A stretch of 64,000 nt of DNA from Roseateles_B sp041906185 (GCA_041906185.1 JAYRJQ010000017.1:1-64000), one strand, 5' to 3'. Numbered from the stretch's first letter, positions 1 to 8,590 are shown. Notes: generated from the sequence alone by a model not told the origin. A program made the numbers and translations.

Positions 1-508
1 CGGGCGCAGGCGCCGCGACGGGCGCGGCGGCCGCGGCGGGCGCCGCAGCGGCCTTCGGGGCCGGCGCGGGGCTGCCGTCCAGCGTGCCGCCATCGACCAG
101 CGTCTTGATGCTGAACAGCAGCTCGCCGGTATCGACCGGCGCTGCGCCGGAGCCCTGGTGGCGGCCCAGCTGCTCGCGCAGGGCGTCACCGGACTGCAGC
201 AGCACGTCCACCATCTGCGAGGTGGGTTGCAGCTCGTGGCGGCGCAGCTTGTCCAGCAGCGTTTCCATCTGGTGCGTCAGCTCGGCGACATCGCTGAAGC
301 CGAACGTCGCCGCGCCCCCCTTGATGGAGTGCGCGCAGCGGAAGATCGCGTTCAGTTCCTCGTCGTCGGCGGTCTCGATGTTCAGGTTCAGCAGCAGCTG
401 TTCCATGTTGTCGAGGTTCTCGCTCGCCTCTTCAAAGAAGACTTGATAGAACTGACTCAGGTCGATGCCCGCGCTGAGGCTGGCGCCTTCGGAGGTCATT
501 TCTCCCAT
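1..508 (-). CDS. cheA: Chemotaxis histidine kinase CheA, N-terminal part (runs off the left edge)
   Basis: CheA is the central kinase that passes phosphate to CheY and CheB in response to chemoreceptors. Only about the first 169 residues are in the window. They form the HPt (P1) domain: acidic helix residues 26-45, then the phospho-acceptor motif HSIKGG with His60. After it comes a low-complexity Ala/Pro linker from about residue 145, as expected between P1 and P2. The start is set by AGGAG seven bases upstream of ATG at 508. The gene sits downstream of cheY and a CheZ-like gene on the same strand. The catalytic domains lie outside the window. Confidence 0.93.
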   Translation of the reverse strand, partial: MGEMTSEGASLSAGIDLSQFYQVFFEEASENLDNMEQLLLNLNIETADDEELNAIFRCAHSIKGGAATFGFSDVAELTHQMETLLDKLRRHELQPTSQMVDVLLQSGDALREQLGRHQGSGAAPVDTGELLFSIKTLVDGGTLDGSPAPAPKAAAAPAAAAAPVAAPAP

Positions 509-534
509 GCTTTACTCCTGGCGTTGCTCGGGCC

Positions 535-897
535 TTAGCGGATCACCTTGCCGATCACTTCGATCAACTTTGCCGGGTCGAAGGGCTTGACCAGCCAGCC
601 GGTGGCACCGGCGGCGCGGCCGGCCTGCTTCATCTGGTCGCTCGCCTCGGTGGTCAGGATCAGGATGGGCGTGGTCTTGAACTTGGGGTTGTCGCGCAGC
701 TTCTTGGTGAGGCTGATGCCGTCCATGCGCGGCATGTTCTGATCGGTCAGCACCAGATCGAAATCGCGCGTACTGGACTTCTCCCAGGCGTCCTGCCCGT
801 CCACCGCCTCCACCACGTTGAATCCTGCGTTCTTCAGCGTGAAGGAGACCATCTGGCGCATCGAGGCCGAATCGTCTACAGCAAGAATTGAGTGCAT
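535..897 (-). CDS. cheY: CheY-type single-domain response regulator
   Basis: A 120-residue receiver domain with no output domain. It has the acidic pair Asp8-Asp9, the phospho-acceptor Asp52 (in LTDQNMP), Thr82 and the conserved Lys104 in VKPF. CheY-P binds the flagellar switch to change rotation. It differs from the second cheY at 32187: the residue before the KPF segment is Trp101, where classical CheY has a Tyr. GGAGAG lies upstream of the ATG. It lies between cheA and a CheZ-like gene, so it probably serves the CheA encoded just downstream. It could instead be a phosphate sink. Confidence 0.9.
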   Translation of the reverse strand: MHSILAVDDSASMRQMVSFTLKNAGFNVVEAVDGQDAWEKSSTRDFDLVLTDQNMPRMDGISLTKKLRDNPKFKTTPILILTTEASDQMKQAGRAAGATGWLVKPFDPAKLIEVIGKVIR

Positions 898-946
898 CGC
901 TTTCTCTCCGGATAACTAGCTGATATCGACTGGATCGAGTTGATCC

Positions 947-1408
947 TTAGAACAATTCAATGGACCCAGCGTCCATCTCGTCCTGCGTCACAGGGTTGGG
1001 GCGCAGGGGCGCGATCTCGACGACGGTGGTGCCGTCCTCGTCATCGCCAAAGGTGTCGCGGGCCAGCTGATCCGCGCAATTGCGCAGGCGCTGGCTTGTG
1101 TGGGCGATCAGTTGGGTTGCCATGTCCTGGAACTGCAGGGCGGTGATGGCGGCGGCGATGTCTTCCATCACGCGATGGAGTTCCGTGCTGCCGCTCTCGT
1201 CCGCCTGCTCGGCGGCCCGGCGCAGCAGGCCGTGCAGGACGCTGGAGGCACTGAAGAAGTGCGTCGACAGCGATTCCCCGGCATCGTCCAGCAAGCGCTG
1301 CAGGCGCTCCAGATCGTTGGTCACCGTCATCAGGTGATCCTGAAGCTCTGCCGCGGCCAGGAGGGGAAGCATCCCCGAATCCGGGGCGGAGGATTCATTC
1401 ATCAGCAT
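947..1408 (-). CDS. Small CheZ-like chemotaxis protein (putative CheY-P phosphatase)
   Basis: A 153-residue mostly helical protein. Residues 82-108 contain the segment LQFQDMATQL, which matches the CheZ active-site helix (QDFQDLTGQ in classical CheZ). The acidic and glutamine residues keep the same spacing, here Asp95 and Gln99. The last residues (TQDEMDAGSIELF) resemble the C-terminal CheY-binding tail of CheZ. It is shorter than CheZ (about 210 aa). A longer in-frame start exists at 1549, but GTGGAG five bases before the ATG at 1408 decides for the shorter form. It is first in a run with cheY and cheA. Phosphatase activity is inferred from the motif. Confidence 0.65.
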   Translation of the reverse strand: MLMNESSAPDSGMLPLLAAAELQDHLMTVTNDLERLQRLLDDAGESLSTHFFSASSVLHGLLRRAAEQADESGSTELHRVMEDIAAAITALQFQDMATQLIAHTSQRLRNCADQLARDTFGDDEDGTTVVEIAPLRPNPVTQDEMDAGSIELF

Positions 1409-1566
1409 CGTGGCTCCACGGGTTTTGTCTCTGCCGAAGCTGCCGTTGGTGTCGTCCGGGATATTCCCGCGGCGACCAGTCCGAGCCATGTGTTCATGGC
1501 GCGATCTTCGGCATTTCTCGTAGCAATGTCGATAAGACTTGTTGTTCAAACTTGGGCTATTTCCAT

Positions 1567-1593
1567 CCTTCGGCCAATAGTTCTCACATTGGA
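1567..1593 (-). promoter_or_regulatory. Weak candidate FliA (sigma-28) promoter for the CheZ-like/cheY/cheA genes
   Basis: On the minus strand, TCCA is followed by 15 bases and GCCGAAGG. The -10 resembles the one before fliD (GCCGAAGA). The -35 has one mismatch to TCAA. It lies about 160 bases before the start at 1408. Confidence 0.35.
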
Positions 1594-1650
1594 CCTAGGG
1601 TAAACCCTTTATTTGATGTTTCACCGTCTCCGGACTGTCGTTTTCCAGCA

Positions 1651-1678
1651 GGCGGATGCCCTGTGAGGGGCATCCGCC
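1651..1678. other. Perfect 11-bp hairpin just upstream of the sensor kinase start
   Basis: GGCGGATGCCC (1651-1661) and GGGCATCCGCC (1668-1678) form a perfect stem with a 6-base loop, ending 18 bases before the ATG at 1697. No T-run follows on either strand, so it is not an obvious intrinsic terminator. It may be a leader structure of the downstream mRNA. The rest of the 288-base gap from 1409 holds only the weak FliA candidate. Confidence 0.5.
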
Positions 1679-1696
1679 GTTGGCATACTCCCGCCC

Positions 1697-2851
1697 ATGT
1701 CCAAGCCCAGTCCTGAGCGTCAGCTGCGAGTCCTTCATGTCGAGGACTCGGAGCTGGATCACCAACTCATCGCGGTGGAACTGGCCCGAGCGGGCCTGCG
1801 GGTGGAGTTGTGCCGCCTCGACAGCCTGGCGGCCGTCAACGCCGCGCTGGACGAGCGCTGGGACGCCATCATTTCCGACTTCAATCTGCCGGGCTTCTCC
1901 GGCCTGCAGGTGCTGGCGCTGCTCAAGGAGCGGCACCAGCTGCTGCCCTTCATCCTCGTGTCCGGCGAGATCGGGGAGGACACCGCCGTGGCGGCGATGA
2001 AGACCGGCGCCTCGGACTATCTGCTCAAGAACAACCTCACGCGCCTGGCCCCGGCGCTGCTGCATGCCATCGAGGCCAACGAGTCCGAGCGCGCGCGCCT
2101 CGAGGCCGACCGCGCCCTGCGGCGCAGCAAGCAGCGCCTGCACGAGCTGGCGGGCCATCTGCAGACGAGCGTCGAGATGGAGCGGGCCGCCATTGCGCGG
2201 GAGATCCACGATGACGTCGGTGGCTCGCTGACGGCACTGAAGTTCGACCTCGCCTGGCTGGCGCGCCATGTCGAGGAGCCCGCGGTGAAGCAGCGCGTGG
2301 CCTCGGCCCTCGAAACGGTCAGCCAGGCCATCGAAGCCAGCCAGCGGATCATGCACAACCTGCGCCCCGCGATCCTGGAGCAGGGCCTCGTGGCCGCGCT
2401 GCAATGGATGGCGGCGCGCTTCGAGCGGCGCACGGGCATCCAGGTGAGCCTGCGCACGCCACAGGAGCAGCTGCAGATGCCCGGCGGCGTGCCGCTGGTC
2501 GCCTACCGCTGCGCGCAGGAGGCGCTGACCAATGTCTCCAAGCACGCCCAGGCGACGCGGGTGGACATCGAGCTGAGCCTCGACGCCGGCGTGCTGACGC
2601 TGGAACTGCGTGACAACGGCCGCGGCATGGCGCCCCAGGATCTGGCCAAGACGCGCAGCTTCGGCATCCGCGGGCTGCACGAGCGGGCGGCTACCGTGGG
2701 CGGCTGGGTGGACCTGAGCAGCAGCGCCAAGGGCACGAGCCTCATCCTCACCATCCCCCTGGAGCCCGATGCCGTGCCGGAGGCGATGGACGACGGCCAG
2801 GCGCTGGAGGACACGAGCGCTCACGACCCCTCGGTGTGGGGCAACCTATGA
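1697..2851 (+). CDS. Cytoplasmic sensor kinase with N-terminal receiver domain (NarL-type, HisKA_3)
   Basis: 384 residues with no membrane segment. A receiver domain (residues 11-125; acidic pair Glu16-Asp17, phospho-acceptor Asp61, Lys111) is followed by a coiled linker. A HisKA_3 dimerisation domain carries REIHDDVGGSLTALK (His171). The HATPase_c domain has an N box around Asn279, DNGRG at 306-310 and a G2 box near 323. This family phosphorylates LuxR-type regulators, and the next gene encodes one with a 4-base overlap, so the pair is a two-component system. The receiver suggests input from another kinase. The signal is unknown. No clear ribosome site is visible at this start. Confidence 0.88.
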   Translation: MSKPSPERQLRVLHVEDSELDHQLIAVELARAGLRVELCRLDSLAAVNAALDERWDAIISDFNLPGFSGLQVLALLKERHQLLPFILVSGEIGEDTAVAAMKTGASDYLLKNNLTRLAPALLHAIEANESERARLEADRALRRSKQRLHELAGHLQTSVEMERAAIAREIHDDVGGSLTALKFDLAWLARHVEEPAVKQRVASALETVSQAIEASQRIMHNLRPAILEQGLVAALQWMAARFERRTGIQVSLRTPQEQLQMPGGVPLVAYRCAQEALTNVSKHAQATRVDIELSLDAGVLTLELRDNGRGMAPQDLAKTRSFGIRGLHERAATVGGWVDLSSSAKGTSLILTIPLEPDAVPEAMDDGQALEDTSAHDPSVWGNL

Positions 2852-3495
2852 TCAAAGTGATTCTCTGTGACGACCATGCCCTGATCCGACGGGGCATCCG
2901 GGACACGCTGGCGGATGCCTCCGACATCGACGTCATCGGCGAGGCCGGGGATTACGGCGAGCTGCGCACGCTGCTGCGCGGCCTGGGCGATCCGCCCGCC
3001 TGCGACGTGCTGGTGCTGGACATCAACATGCCGGGACGCAGCGGCCTTGACGTGCTGCATGTGCTCAAGGACGAAGGCAGCGCACTGCGCGTGCTTATCG
3101 TCTCGATGTACCCCGAGGACCAGTACGCCATCCGCGCCCTGCGCGCCGGGGCCTTCGGCTACGTCAACAAGGGCGGGGACCCGCAGCAGCTCGTGCAGGC
3201 CGTGCGCACGGTGGCCCAGGGGCGGAAATACGTCACGCCCGAGATCGCCCAGATGCTGGTCGAGAGCCTCACGGCGCCCGTCACCGAGCAGGCCCACCAG
3301 AAGCTGTCGGACCGCGAGCTGCAGACGCTGGTGATGATCGCCTCGGGCAAGCGCCTCTCCGATATTGCGGAGGAATTGACGTTGAGCCCGAAGACGGTGA
3401 GCGTTTATCGCGCGCGGGTGCTGGAAAAGCTCGGGCTCAGTAACAATTCGGAACTGACCGTTTACGCCATTCGCAACGGCCTGGTCGCCAACTGA
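2848..3495 (+). CDS. NarL/FixJ-type response regulator with LuxR-family DNA-binding domain
   Basis: 215 residues: a receiver domain (Asp8/Asp9, phospho-acceptor Asp58, Lys near 106) and a C-terminal LuxR helix-turn-helix (about 150-208, beginning KLSDRELQTL with the recognition helix near LSPKTVSVYRARVLEKL). The ATG overlaps the stop of the kinase gene as ATGA, so translation is probably coupled. A start four codons upstream is possible but less likely. It should act as partner of the preceding kinase. The diguanylate cyclase operon begins 48 bases downstream and is the nearest candidate target or co-transcribed output; that is inference. Confidence 0.9.
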   Translation: MIKVILCDDHALIRRGIRDTLADASDIDVIGEAGDYGELRTLLRGLGDPPACDVLVLDINMPGRSGLDVLHVLKDEGSALRVLIVSMYPEDQYAIRALRAGAFGYVNKGGDPQQLVQAVRTVAQGRKYVTPEIAQMLVESLTAPVTEQAHQKLSDRELQTLVMIASGKRLSDIAEELTLSPKTVSVYRARVLEKLGLSNNSELTVYAIRNGLVAN

Positions 3496-3543
3496 CGCAG
3501 GTGAGGCTGCATCGCGTCGCGGCGCCCATGCCAGCCGACCTGC

Positions 3544-4902
3544 ATGCAAGACTCCCCACCGATGGCCTCGAAGCCCCTGGGCGACCCGCCGCGCGATCCT
3601 TCGCGAGAGGGGCAGCGCCCGCGTGGGTCTGCGTCCCTCGTGGCGCGGCTCACGCGCTGGAACATGGCGGTGCTGGTCACGACCGTGGTCCTGTGCTTCG
3701 TCGTGATCGCGACGGCCGGCTGGTTCTCGGCACAGGAGCGGCAGGCGAGCCTCTCTCAGGGCAGCGCGCTCGTGCTGGCCAACAGCCTGGCCCCCATGCT
3801 GGTCTTCGAGGACCGTGAGGCGGCCCGCAGCGAGCTGCAGTCCTTCGTCCGCCGCGGGGATGTGCTGGAGGTGCAGCTCATCCTGACGAGCGGCCAGCTG
3901 TTCGCGTCCTGGGAGGCGCCGAGGCAGCATTCGGACCTGCTCGTCAGCCAGGCGATGAGCCATCCGGCCGCGCACCATGAGGCAGATGCCCAGCAGCTGC
4001 GCGTGTGGATTCCCGTGGAGCTGCGCGGCGAGCGGGTCGGAACTCTGTACTTGCGCGAGAGCCTGCAGGCGCTGCACCAGCAACTGCAGCGGGCGATCCT
4101 GCTGGTGGCGCTGATGCTGGGTGTGGCGATCGTGGTGGCCTCGCGCGCGCTGCGCTTCGTGCAGCGCCGGGCGCTGTCGCCACTGGTGGAGCTCTCGCGG
4201 CTGGCCGAGCAGGTCGCCTCGGACCAGAACTACAGCCGTCGTGCCCGGGTCCACCATCCGGACGAGGTCGGCCGGCTGACCGAGCGCTTCAACCAGCTGC
4301 TGCGGCGCGCCGAGGCCTGGCAGACCGAGCTCAACCGCCAGCTGCGCGAGGAGCAGGCGGCCGGGCAGCAGTACCAGCGCCTCGCCCACGAGGACAGCCT
4401 CACCCACCTGCCGAACCGGCTCTATTTCCAGTCGGCGCTGCAGCGCCGGATGGCCCAGGCGCGCGAGCAGCGGGAAGGGCTGGCCCTCATGTTCATCGAC
4501 CTGGACAACTTCAAGCTCGTCAACGACGGCCACGGCCACGAGGCGGGCGATGCCGTGCTCGTCGAGGTCTCACGGCGGATGAGCGGCGTGCTTCGGGGCA
4601 GCGACGTGCTGTGCCGCCTCGGGGGTGACGAATTCGCACTGATCCTGCCGGGGCGCGGCTCCGAGGGGGTGGTGAACACTCTCGCCCAGCGGCTCATTGC
4701 CGTGGTCCGCGAGCCGATCCTGATCGAGGGGGTGGACGTGCCGGTGCAGGTGGGGGCCACCATCGGCGTGGCCAGCTTCCCGGAAGACGCCACGGACGAG
4801 GCCGGTCTGCTCGGGCAGGCCGACGCCGCGATGTACGCCGCCAAGCGTGCGGGCAAGAACACGTTCCGCAAGGCGGGCGAGGTGAGCAGCCATGATGCGT
4901 GA
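3544..4902 (+). CDS. Membrane diguanylate cyclase of YfiN/DgcN type (periplasmic sensor-HAMP-GGDEF)
   Basis: 452 residues. TM helix 1 is at about 41-63. A periplasmic domain of roughly 120 residues (LVLANSLAPMLVFEDREAA region) resembles the CHASE8 sensor of YfiN. TM helix 2 is at about 184-203, then a HAMP domain and a GGDEF domain with intact GGDEF at 360-364. The product-inhibition I-site RGSD (351-354) sits five residues before it. It makes c-di-GMP from two GTP. In Pseudomonas the periplasmic protein YfiR represses YfiN, and a YfiR homologue is encoded two genes downstream. The gene overlaps the receptor gene by 11 bases. The start is uncertain: no strong ribosome site, and an alternative Met seven codons in. 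Confidence 0.88.
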   Translation: MQDSPPMASKPLGDPPRDPSREGQRPRGSASLVARLTRWNMAVLVTTVVLCFVVIATAGWFSAQERQASLSQGSALVLANSLAPMLVFEDREAARSELQSFVRRGDVLEVQLILTSGQLFASWEAPRQHSDLLVSQAMSHPAAHHEADAQQLRVWIPVELRGERVGTLYLRESLQALHQQLQRAILLVALMLGVAIVVASRALRFVQRRALSPLVELSRLAEQVASDQNYSRRARVHHPDEVGRLTERFNQLLRRAEAWQTELNRQLREEQAAGQQYQRLAHEDSLTHLPNRLYFQSALQRRMAQAREQREGLALMFIDLDNFKLVNDGHGHEAGDAVLVEVSRRMSGVLRGSDVLCRLGGDEFALILPGRGSEGVVNTLAQRLIAVVREPILIEGVDVPVQVGATIGVASFPEDATDEAGLLGQADAAMYAAKRAGKNTFRKAGEVSSHDA

Positions 4903-6940
4903 GCAAGGAATGGGCGGCGCCGGGCCGCAGGGGCGCGACAAGGGCCGCTCGCGGCCTCGCGGTGGGCGTCTTGCCGGGCTTCTGGCGGGGCTGGCTGTCT
5001 CCGGGGCTTCCTTCGCCGCGGAACTGGACACGCCGGTCGCTGCGGAGCCTCCCAGCCTCGAGCAGCTGCTGCAGCAGAAGCTCTCCGAACTGCCCAAGTC
5101 GGTCCAGGTCTCGACGGCCTCGCGCTTCGCGCAGACGGCCGAGCAGTCGGCCCTGACCTATGTGCTGACCGACCAGGACATCCGCGGCCTCGGCCTGCGC
5201 AGCCTGCGTGACGTGCTGGATGCGCTGCCGGGCCTGTACATCACCAGCAATTCCAACTTCAGCTTCGTGGGCGCACGCGGGCTGGGCCGCCCCGGCGACT
5301 TCAACTCGCGGGTGCTGCTGCTCATCGACGGCGTCCGCGTCAACGAGAACACCACCGACGCGGCGCTGATCGGCCCCGAGTTCTACCTCGATGTCCAGTG
5401 GATCGAGCGCGTCGAGTTCACCCCGGGCCCCGGCTCGGCCGTCTACGGCAACAACGCCTTCCTCGGGGTGATCAACGTGATCCCGAAGCGGGCTGACAAG
5501 CTGCAGGGCCTGCGCCTGGGCGTCACGGTCGACAGCGGCACGCGCAAGGAGGCGCAGCTGAGCTGGGCCCTGCGCGGCAGCGAAGGCCAGGAGGCCATGA
5601 TCGGCGTGGCGGTGGTGGAGCAGCCGCGGGTGCCGCTGGCCTTCGATGCCCCGCCCTCGATCGCGGGCGCGCTCGAGTCCCTCAACACGGAGCGCGTGCG
5701 GCGGGTGTTCGGCAGCTACAGCCACCAGGGCCTGTCGATTCGCGGCGGGCACTCGGAGCGCACCCTCGGTGGCGGCTTGTGGCTGGACGTGCGCGACCCT
5801 TCACGCGGCCTCGTCAAGCGGGAGGCCTACTACCGCAACAGCATGCTGGCCCTGACGCAGGACTTCAGCCTCGGCCCCAGTACGGACCTGACGGTGGATC
5901 TCTCCGCCAAGCGCACCCGCGCCGAGGGGCGCCGCCCCTTCCTCGACGACGACGGCACGCGCCGGGTCTGGCGCACGGTCAACGATGGCCGCTGGGTGAA
6001 CGCCAGCCTGCGCCTCGGGCTGACGCAGTGGAGCGGCCACCGCGTGACCCTGGGCTGGGACACGCAGCAGGACTACGTGCAGCAGATCTACCTCGGGGTC
6101 TGGGGCGATCCGGAGTACTACCTGCACTTCTTCGCGCGAGGCAAGGGCAACGGCCTCTTCGTGCAGGACGACTGGGACCTCGGCAACGGGCATCACCTCT
6201 CGCTCGGATTGCGTCGCGACCGCGACGACCGCGTCGAAGGCGCGCAGCTCAATCCGCGCCTGGCCTGGACCTGGCAGATCGATCCGGACCGCCGCCTGCG
6301 CTTCGTGCATGGCAGCGCCTACCGCGTGGCCAACCTGATGGAGTTCGCGCAGAACTACTTCGTCGAGGCGCCGCAGATGCTGCCCTCCGAGGAGCGGGTG
6401 CGCTCGCAGGAGCTGGTGTACGAGCACGCGCTCAGCCGCCACACGCAGCTGCGGCTGTCGGCGTTCCGCTCCTCCTTCCGCGGCCTGATCGGCCTTGATG
6501 ACACGCTGGCCTATGTCAACGAAGGGCAGATGAAGTCCCTGGGCCTGGACGTCGGGCTCGAGCATCGCTGGCTGGACGGCGCCCGGCTGCAGGCGTCGGC
6601 CACGACGCAGCGTCTGCGCGACGTCCACGGCCGCGTGCCGGACAACTCGCCGAGATACCTGCTCAAGCTCCAGTACCAGCGACCCCTGGCGGGCGGCTGG
6701 GAGATGGGCTGGCAGTCGGTCGGCATGAGCGCGCGGCATGTCGGCGACGAGCACCTCGGCGCGGTGCTCCTTCACCATGTCCACCTGAGTACGCGGCTGC
6801 CGGGCGGCTGGAGCCTGGGGCTGGGCGTGCGCAACCTCGGCCAGAAGCGCTACGGCGACATCACGGACCCGGGGGATTCGCAGGTGCGGGCGCCGGGACG
6901 CACGGTCTTTGTGCAGCTCACGTCGGCGCCGGCGCCATGA
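4892..6940 (+). CDS. TonB-dependent outer-membrane receptor
   Basis: 682 residues. A basic N-terminus and signal peptide (about 24-42, probable cleavage after SFA) are followed by a plug domain (about 70-200). The plug has typical motifs: VLDALPGLYIT, GARGLGRPGDFNSRVLLLIDG, and VEFTPGPGSAVYGNNAFLGVINVIPKR spread over residues 107-200. A long beta-barrel region follows, ending in FVQLTSAPAP, which lacks the usual terminal Phe/Trp. Such receptors import siderophores, cobalamin or other ligands with TonB energy. It lies between the diguanylate cyclase and yfiR genes, overlapping both, so it may supply the ligand signal or act in sensing. The substrate is unknown and I see no clear TonB box. Confidence 0.9.
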   Translation: MMREQGMGGAGPQGRDKGRSRPRGGRLAGLLAGLAVSGASFAAELDTPVAAEPPSLEQLLQQKLSELPKSVQVSTASRFAQTAEQSALTYVLTDQDIRGLGLRSLRDVLDALPGLYITSNSNFSFVGARGLGRPGDFNSRVLLLIDGVRVNENTTDAALIGPEFYLDVQWIERVEFTPGPGSAVYGNNAFLGVINVIPKRADKLQGLRLGVTVDSGTRKEAQLSWALRGSEGQEAMIGVAVVEQPRVPLAFDAPPSIAGALESLNTERVRRVFGSYSHQGLSIRGGHSERTLGGGLWLDVRDPSRGLVKREAYYRNSMLALTQDFSLGPSTDLTVDLSAKRTRAEGRRPFLDDDGTRRVWRTVNDGRWVNASLRLGLTQWSGHRVTLGWDTQQDYVQQIYLGVWGDPEYYLHFFARGKGNGLFVQDDWDLGNGHHLSLGLRRDRDDRVEGAQLNPRLAWTWQIDPDRRLRFVHGSAYRVANLMEFAQNYFVEAPQMLPSEERVRSQELVYEHALSRHTQLRLSAFRSSFRGLIGLDDTLAYVNEGQMKSLGLDVGLEHRWLDGARLQASATTQRLRDVHGRVPDNSPRYLLKLQYQRPLAGGWEMGWQSVGMSARHVGDEHLGAVLLHHVHLSTRLPGGWSLGLGVRNLGQKRYGDITDPGDSQVRAPGRTVFVQLTSAPAP

Positions 6941-7455
6941 TGCATCGGCTGCTGCGGCTCGGGCTGGGCGTGGCCGTCGGCATGACGGTGACGCTGGCCT
7001 GGCCTGCGCAGGTCTCGGAGGAGGCGAGCCTCAAGGCCGCCTTCATCTATCGCTTTGCGCAGTTCACGCAGTGGCCGGTGGCCGTGAAGGAGTTCACCTA
7101 CTGCACGGCCGGCGCCCAGGAGCTGTCCGACGCGCTGCGGCTGCTGGTCGCGCGTCAGCATGAGTTCTCGCAGGTGCGCAGCGTGTCGCTGCAGCAGGCA
7201 TCGGCGGGCAGCGGCTGCCATCTGCTGGTGCTCAGCCAGATGGACCGCCAGGAGATGCTGCGCTGGCAGCAGGCGCTGGCGGACGCGCCGGTGCTCGTCG
7301 TGGCGGACTCCCCCGAGGCCCTGCGCAGCGGCGCCGTCATTGCGCTCACGCAGGAGCCCAACGGCCTCAGCTTCCGCATCAACAACACCGAGGCCAAGCG
7401 CCGCGGTCTTGTGCTCAGCTCCCAGGTCCTGAAGCTCGCGCGCGAGGTGCGCTGA
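6937..7455 (+). CDS. YfiR-family periplasmic protein (DUF4154)
   Basis: 172 residues with a signal peptide (about 1-25). The family signature LKAAFIYRFAQFTQWP lies just after it, and two cysteines are in the mature part (FTYC and GSGC contexts). YfiR is a periplasmic repressor of the cyclase YfiN, released by redox or envelope stress through its cysteines. The ATG overlaps the receptor stop as ATGA, indicating tight coupling. No yfiB-like OmpA lipoprotein gene is present; the TonB receptor takes its place. Control of the cyclase at 3544 is inferred from family and neighbourhood. The gene ends six bases from the convergent fliR. Confidence 0.85.
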   Translation: MMHRLLRLGLGVAVGMTVTLAWPAQVSEEASLKAAFIYRFAQFTQWPVAVKEFTYCTAGAQELSDALRLLVARQHEFSQVRSVSLQQASAGSGCHLLVLSQMDRQEMLRWQQALADAPVLVVADSPEALRSGAVIALTQEPNGLSFRINNTEAKRRGLVLSSQVLKLAREVR

Positions 7456-7461
7456 GCCGCC

Positions 7462-8226
7462 TCAGGAGAAGGCGGCCAGCATCCGTTCCAGCACGATCTG
7501 GAACGGCCCCTGCATCAGCGGCAGCGTGGCCGCCATGCCGATCAGGCCGATGCTCACCGTCAGCGGGAAGCCGACCGAGAACACGCCGATCTGCGGCGCC
7601 ACCCGGGAGATCACGCCCAGCACGAGATTCACGAACATCAGCATCGTGATGAGCGGCAGCGCGATCCAGAAGCCCATGCGGAAGATCTCCGCGCCCCAGA
7701 CCTGCGGCTGGGCCACGCGCAGGAACTCGAAGGGTGCCTGCCCGACGGGGAAGGCCTGGAAGCTCTGCACCAGCGCCTGGATCAGCAGCAGGTGGCCGTT
7801 CACGGCGATGAAGAGGAAGGCGACCATCGAGCCGAAGAAGCGCGAGGTCGAGGTGCCCTGGCTGCCGGTGCCGGGGTCGAAGAAGCCGGCGAAGTTCAGA
7901 CCCATCTGCAGGCCGATGACCTCGCCCGCGAACTCCAGCGCCGCGAACACGAGCCGCACGGCAAAGCCCATGGACAGGCCGATCAGCAGCTGCTGCGCGA
8001 GCAGCAGGAGCAGCATGGGCAGTGAGTCCAGCGGCGTGACGGGCATGGCGGGCAGCGAGGGCTGGGCCGCCACGGTGATCACCAGCGCGAGCCCGATCCG
8101 CACGCGCATCGGCATGGCCCGCTGGCTGAACACCGGCATGCCGGCGAACAGCGCCAGCGTGCGCACGAAGGGCCACAGCAGCGGCGTGAGCCACTCCAGC
8201 AGCTGGGCCTCGGTGAAGCTGATCAT
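7462..8226 (-). CDS. fliR: Flagellar export gate protein FliR
   Basis: 254 residues, with about six hydrophobic helices, including MLLLLLAQQLLIGLSMGFAV and the late segment VFSVGFPLTVSIGLIGMAATL. FliR, with FliP and FliQ, builds the export-gate complex of the flagellar type III secretion system in the basal-body membrane. The length matches the family. It is the last gene of the fliL-fliR run, 28 bases after fliQ, and converges on the yfiR-like gene with only six bases between stops. Confidence 0.96.
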   Translation of the reverse strand: MISFTEAQLLEWLTPLLWPFVRTLALFAGMPVFSQRAMPMRVRIGLALVITVAAQPSLPAMPVTPLDSLPMLLLLLAQQLLIGLSMGFAVRLVFAALEFAGEVIGLQMGLNFAGFFDPGTGSQGTSTSRFFGSMVAFLFIAVNGHLLLIQALVQSFQAFPVGQAPFEFLRVAQPQVWGAEIFRMGFWIALPLITMLMFVNLVLGVISRVAPQIGVFSVGFPLTVSIGLIGMAATLPLMQGPFQIVLERMLAAFS

Positions 8227-8254
8227 CGCGACGTCAAACGGCAGGGCCGAGGGA

Positions 8255-8524
8255 TCAGCCCACCACCTGCGGAATGGTCTGCAGGGTGCGCTGGATGTAC
8301 TCGACCAGCGTGTTCATCATCCAGGGCCCCGTGATGGCCAGCACGAGCACGGCCGCGACGACCTTGGGCACGAAGCTCAGCGTGGCCTCGTTGATCTGCG
8401 TGGCCGCCTGGAACACGCTGACCAGCACGCCTACCGCGAGCACCGTCAGCAGCACCGGCGCCGCCACGAGCATGAGCATGTACAGGCCCTGCTGGCCGAA
8501 GGTGAAGACTTGTTGGGCATCCAT
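8255..8524 (-). CDS. fliQ: Flagellar export gate protein FliQ
   Basis: 89 residues with two hydrophobic helices (about 14-37 and 50-72), the standard FliQ size and pattern; the N-terminus reads MDAQQVFTFGQQGLYMLMLV. It is a subunit of the FliPQR export gate. A longer in-frame reading from 8569 exists, but AAGGAAA eight bases before the ATG at 8524 and family length favour this start. The gap to fliP upstream is 117 bases, unusually long for this operon, and holds a copy of the dispersed GC-rich repeat. Confidence 0.95.
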   Translation of the reverse strand: MDAQQVFTFGQQGLYMLMLVAAPVLLTVLAVGVLVSVFQAATQINEATLSFVPKVVAAVLVLAITGPWMMNTLVEYIQRTLQTIPQVVG

Positions 8525-8590
8525 GGTGGGTTTCCTTTTCGTCGGCGACTGCGGCCGATGCACGCTCAAGTGCGGATCAAGTGGCGCTCA

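Noticed and set aside
2821..4539. A 572-codon frame on the minus strand opposite the regulator and cyclase
   Set aside because: No domain, unusual His/Gln/Arg composition, and it overlaps two well-supported genes on the other strand.
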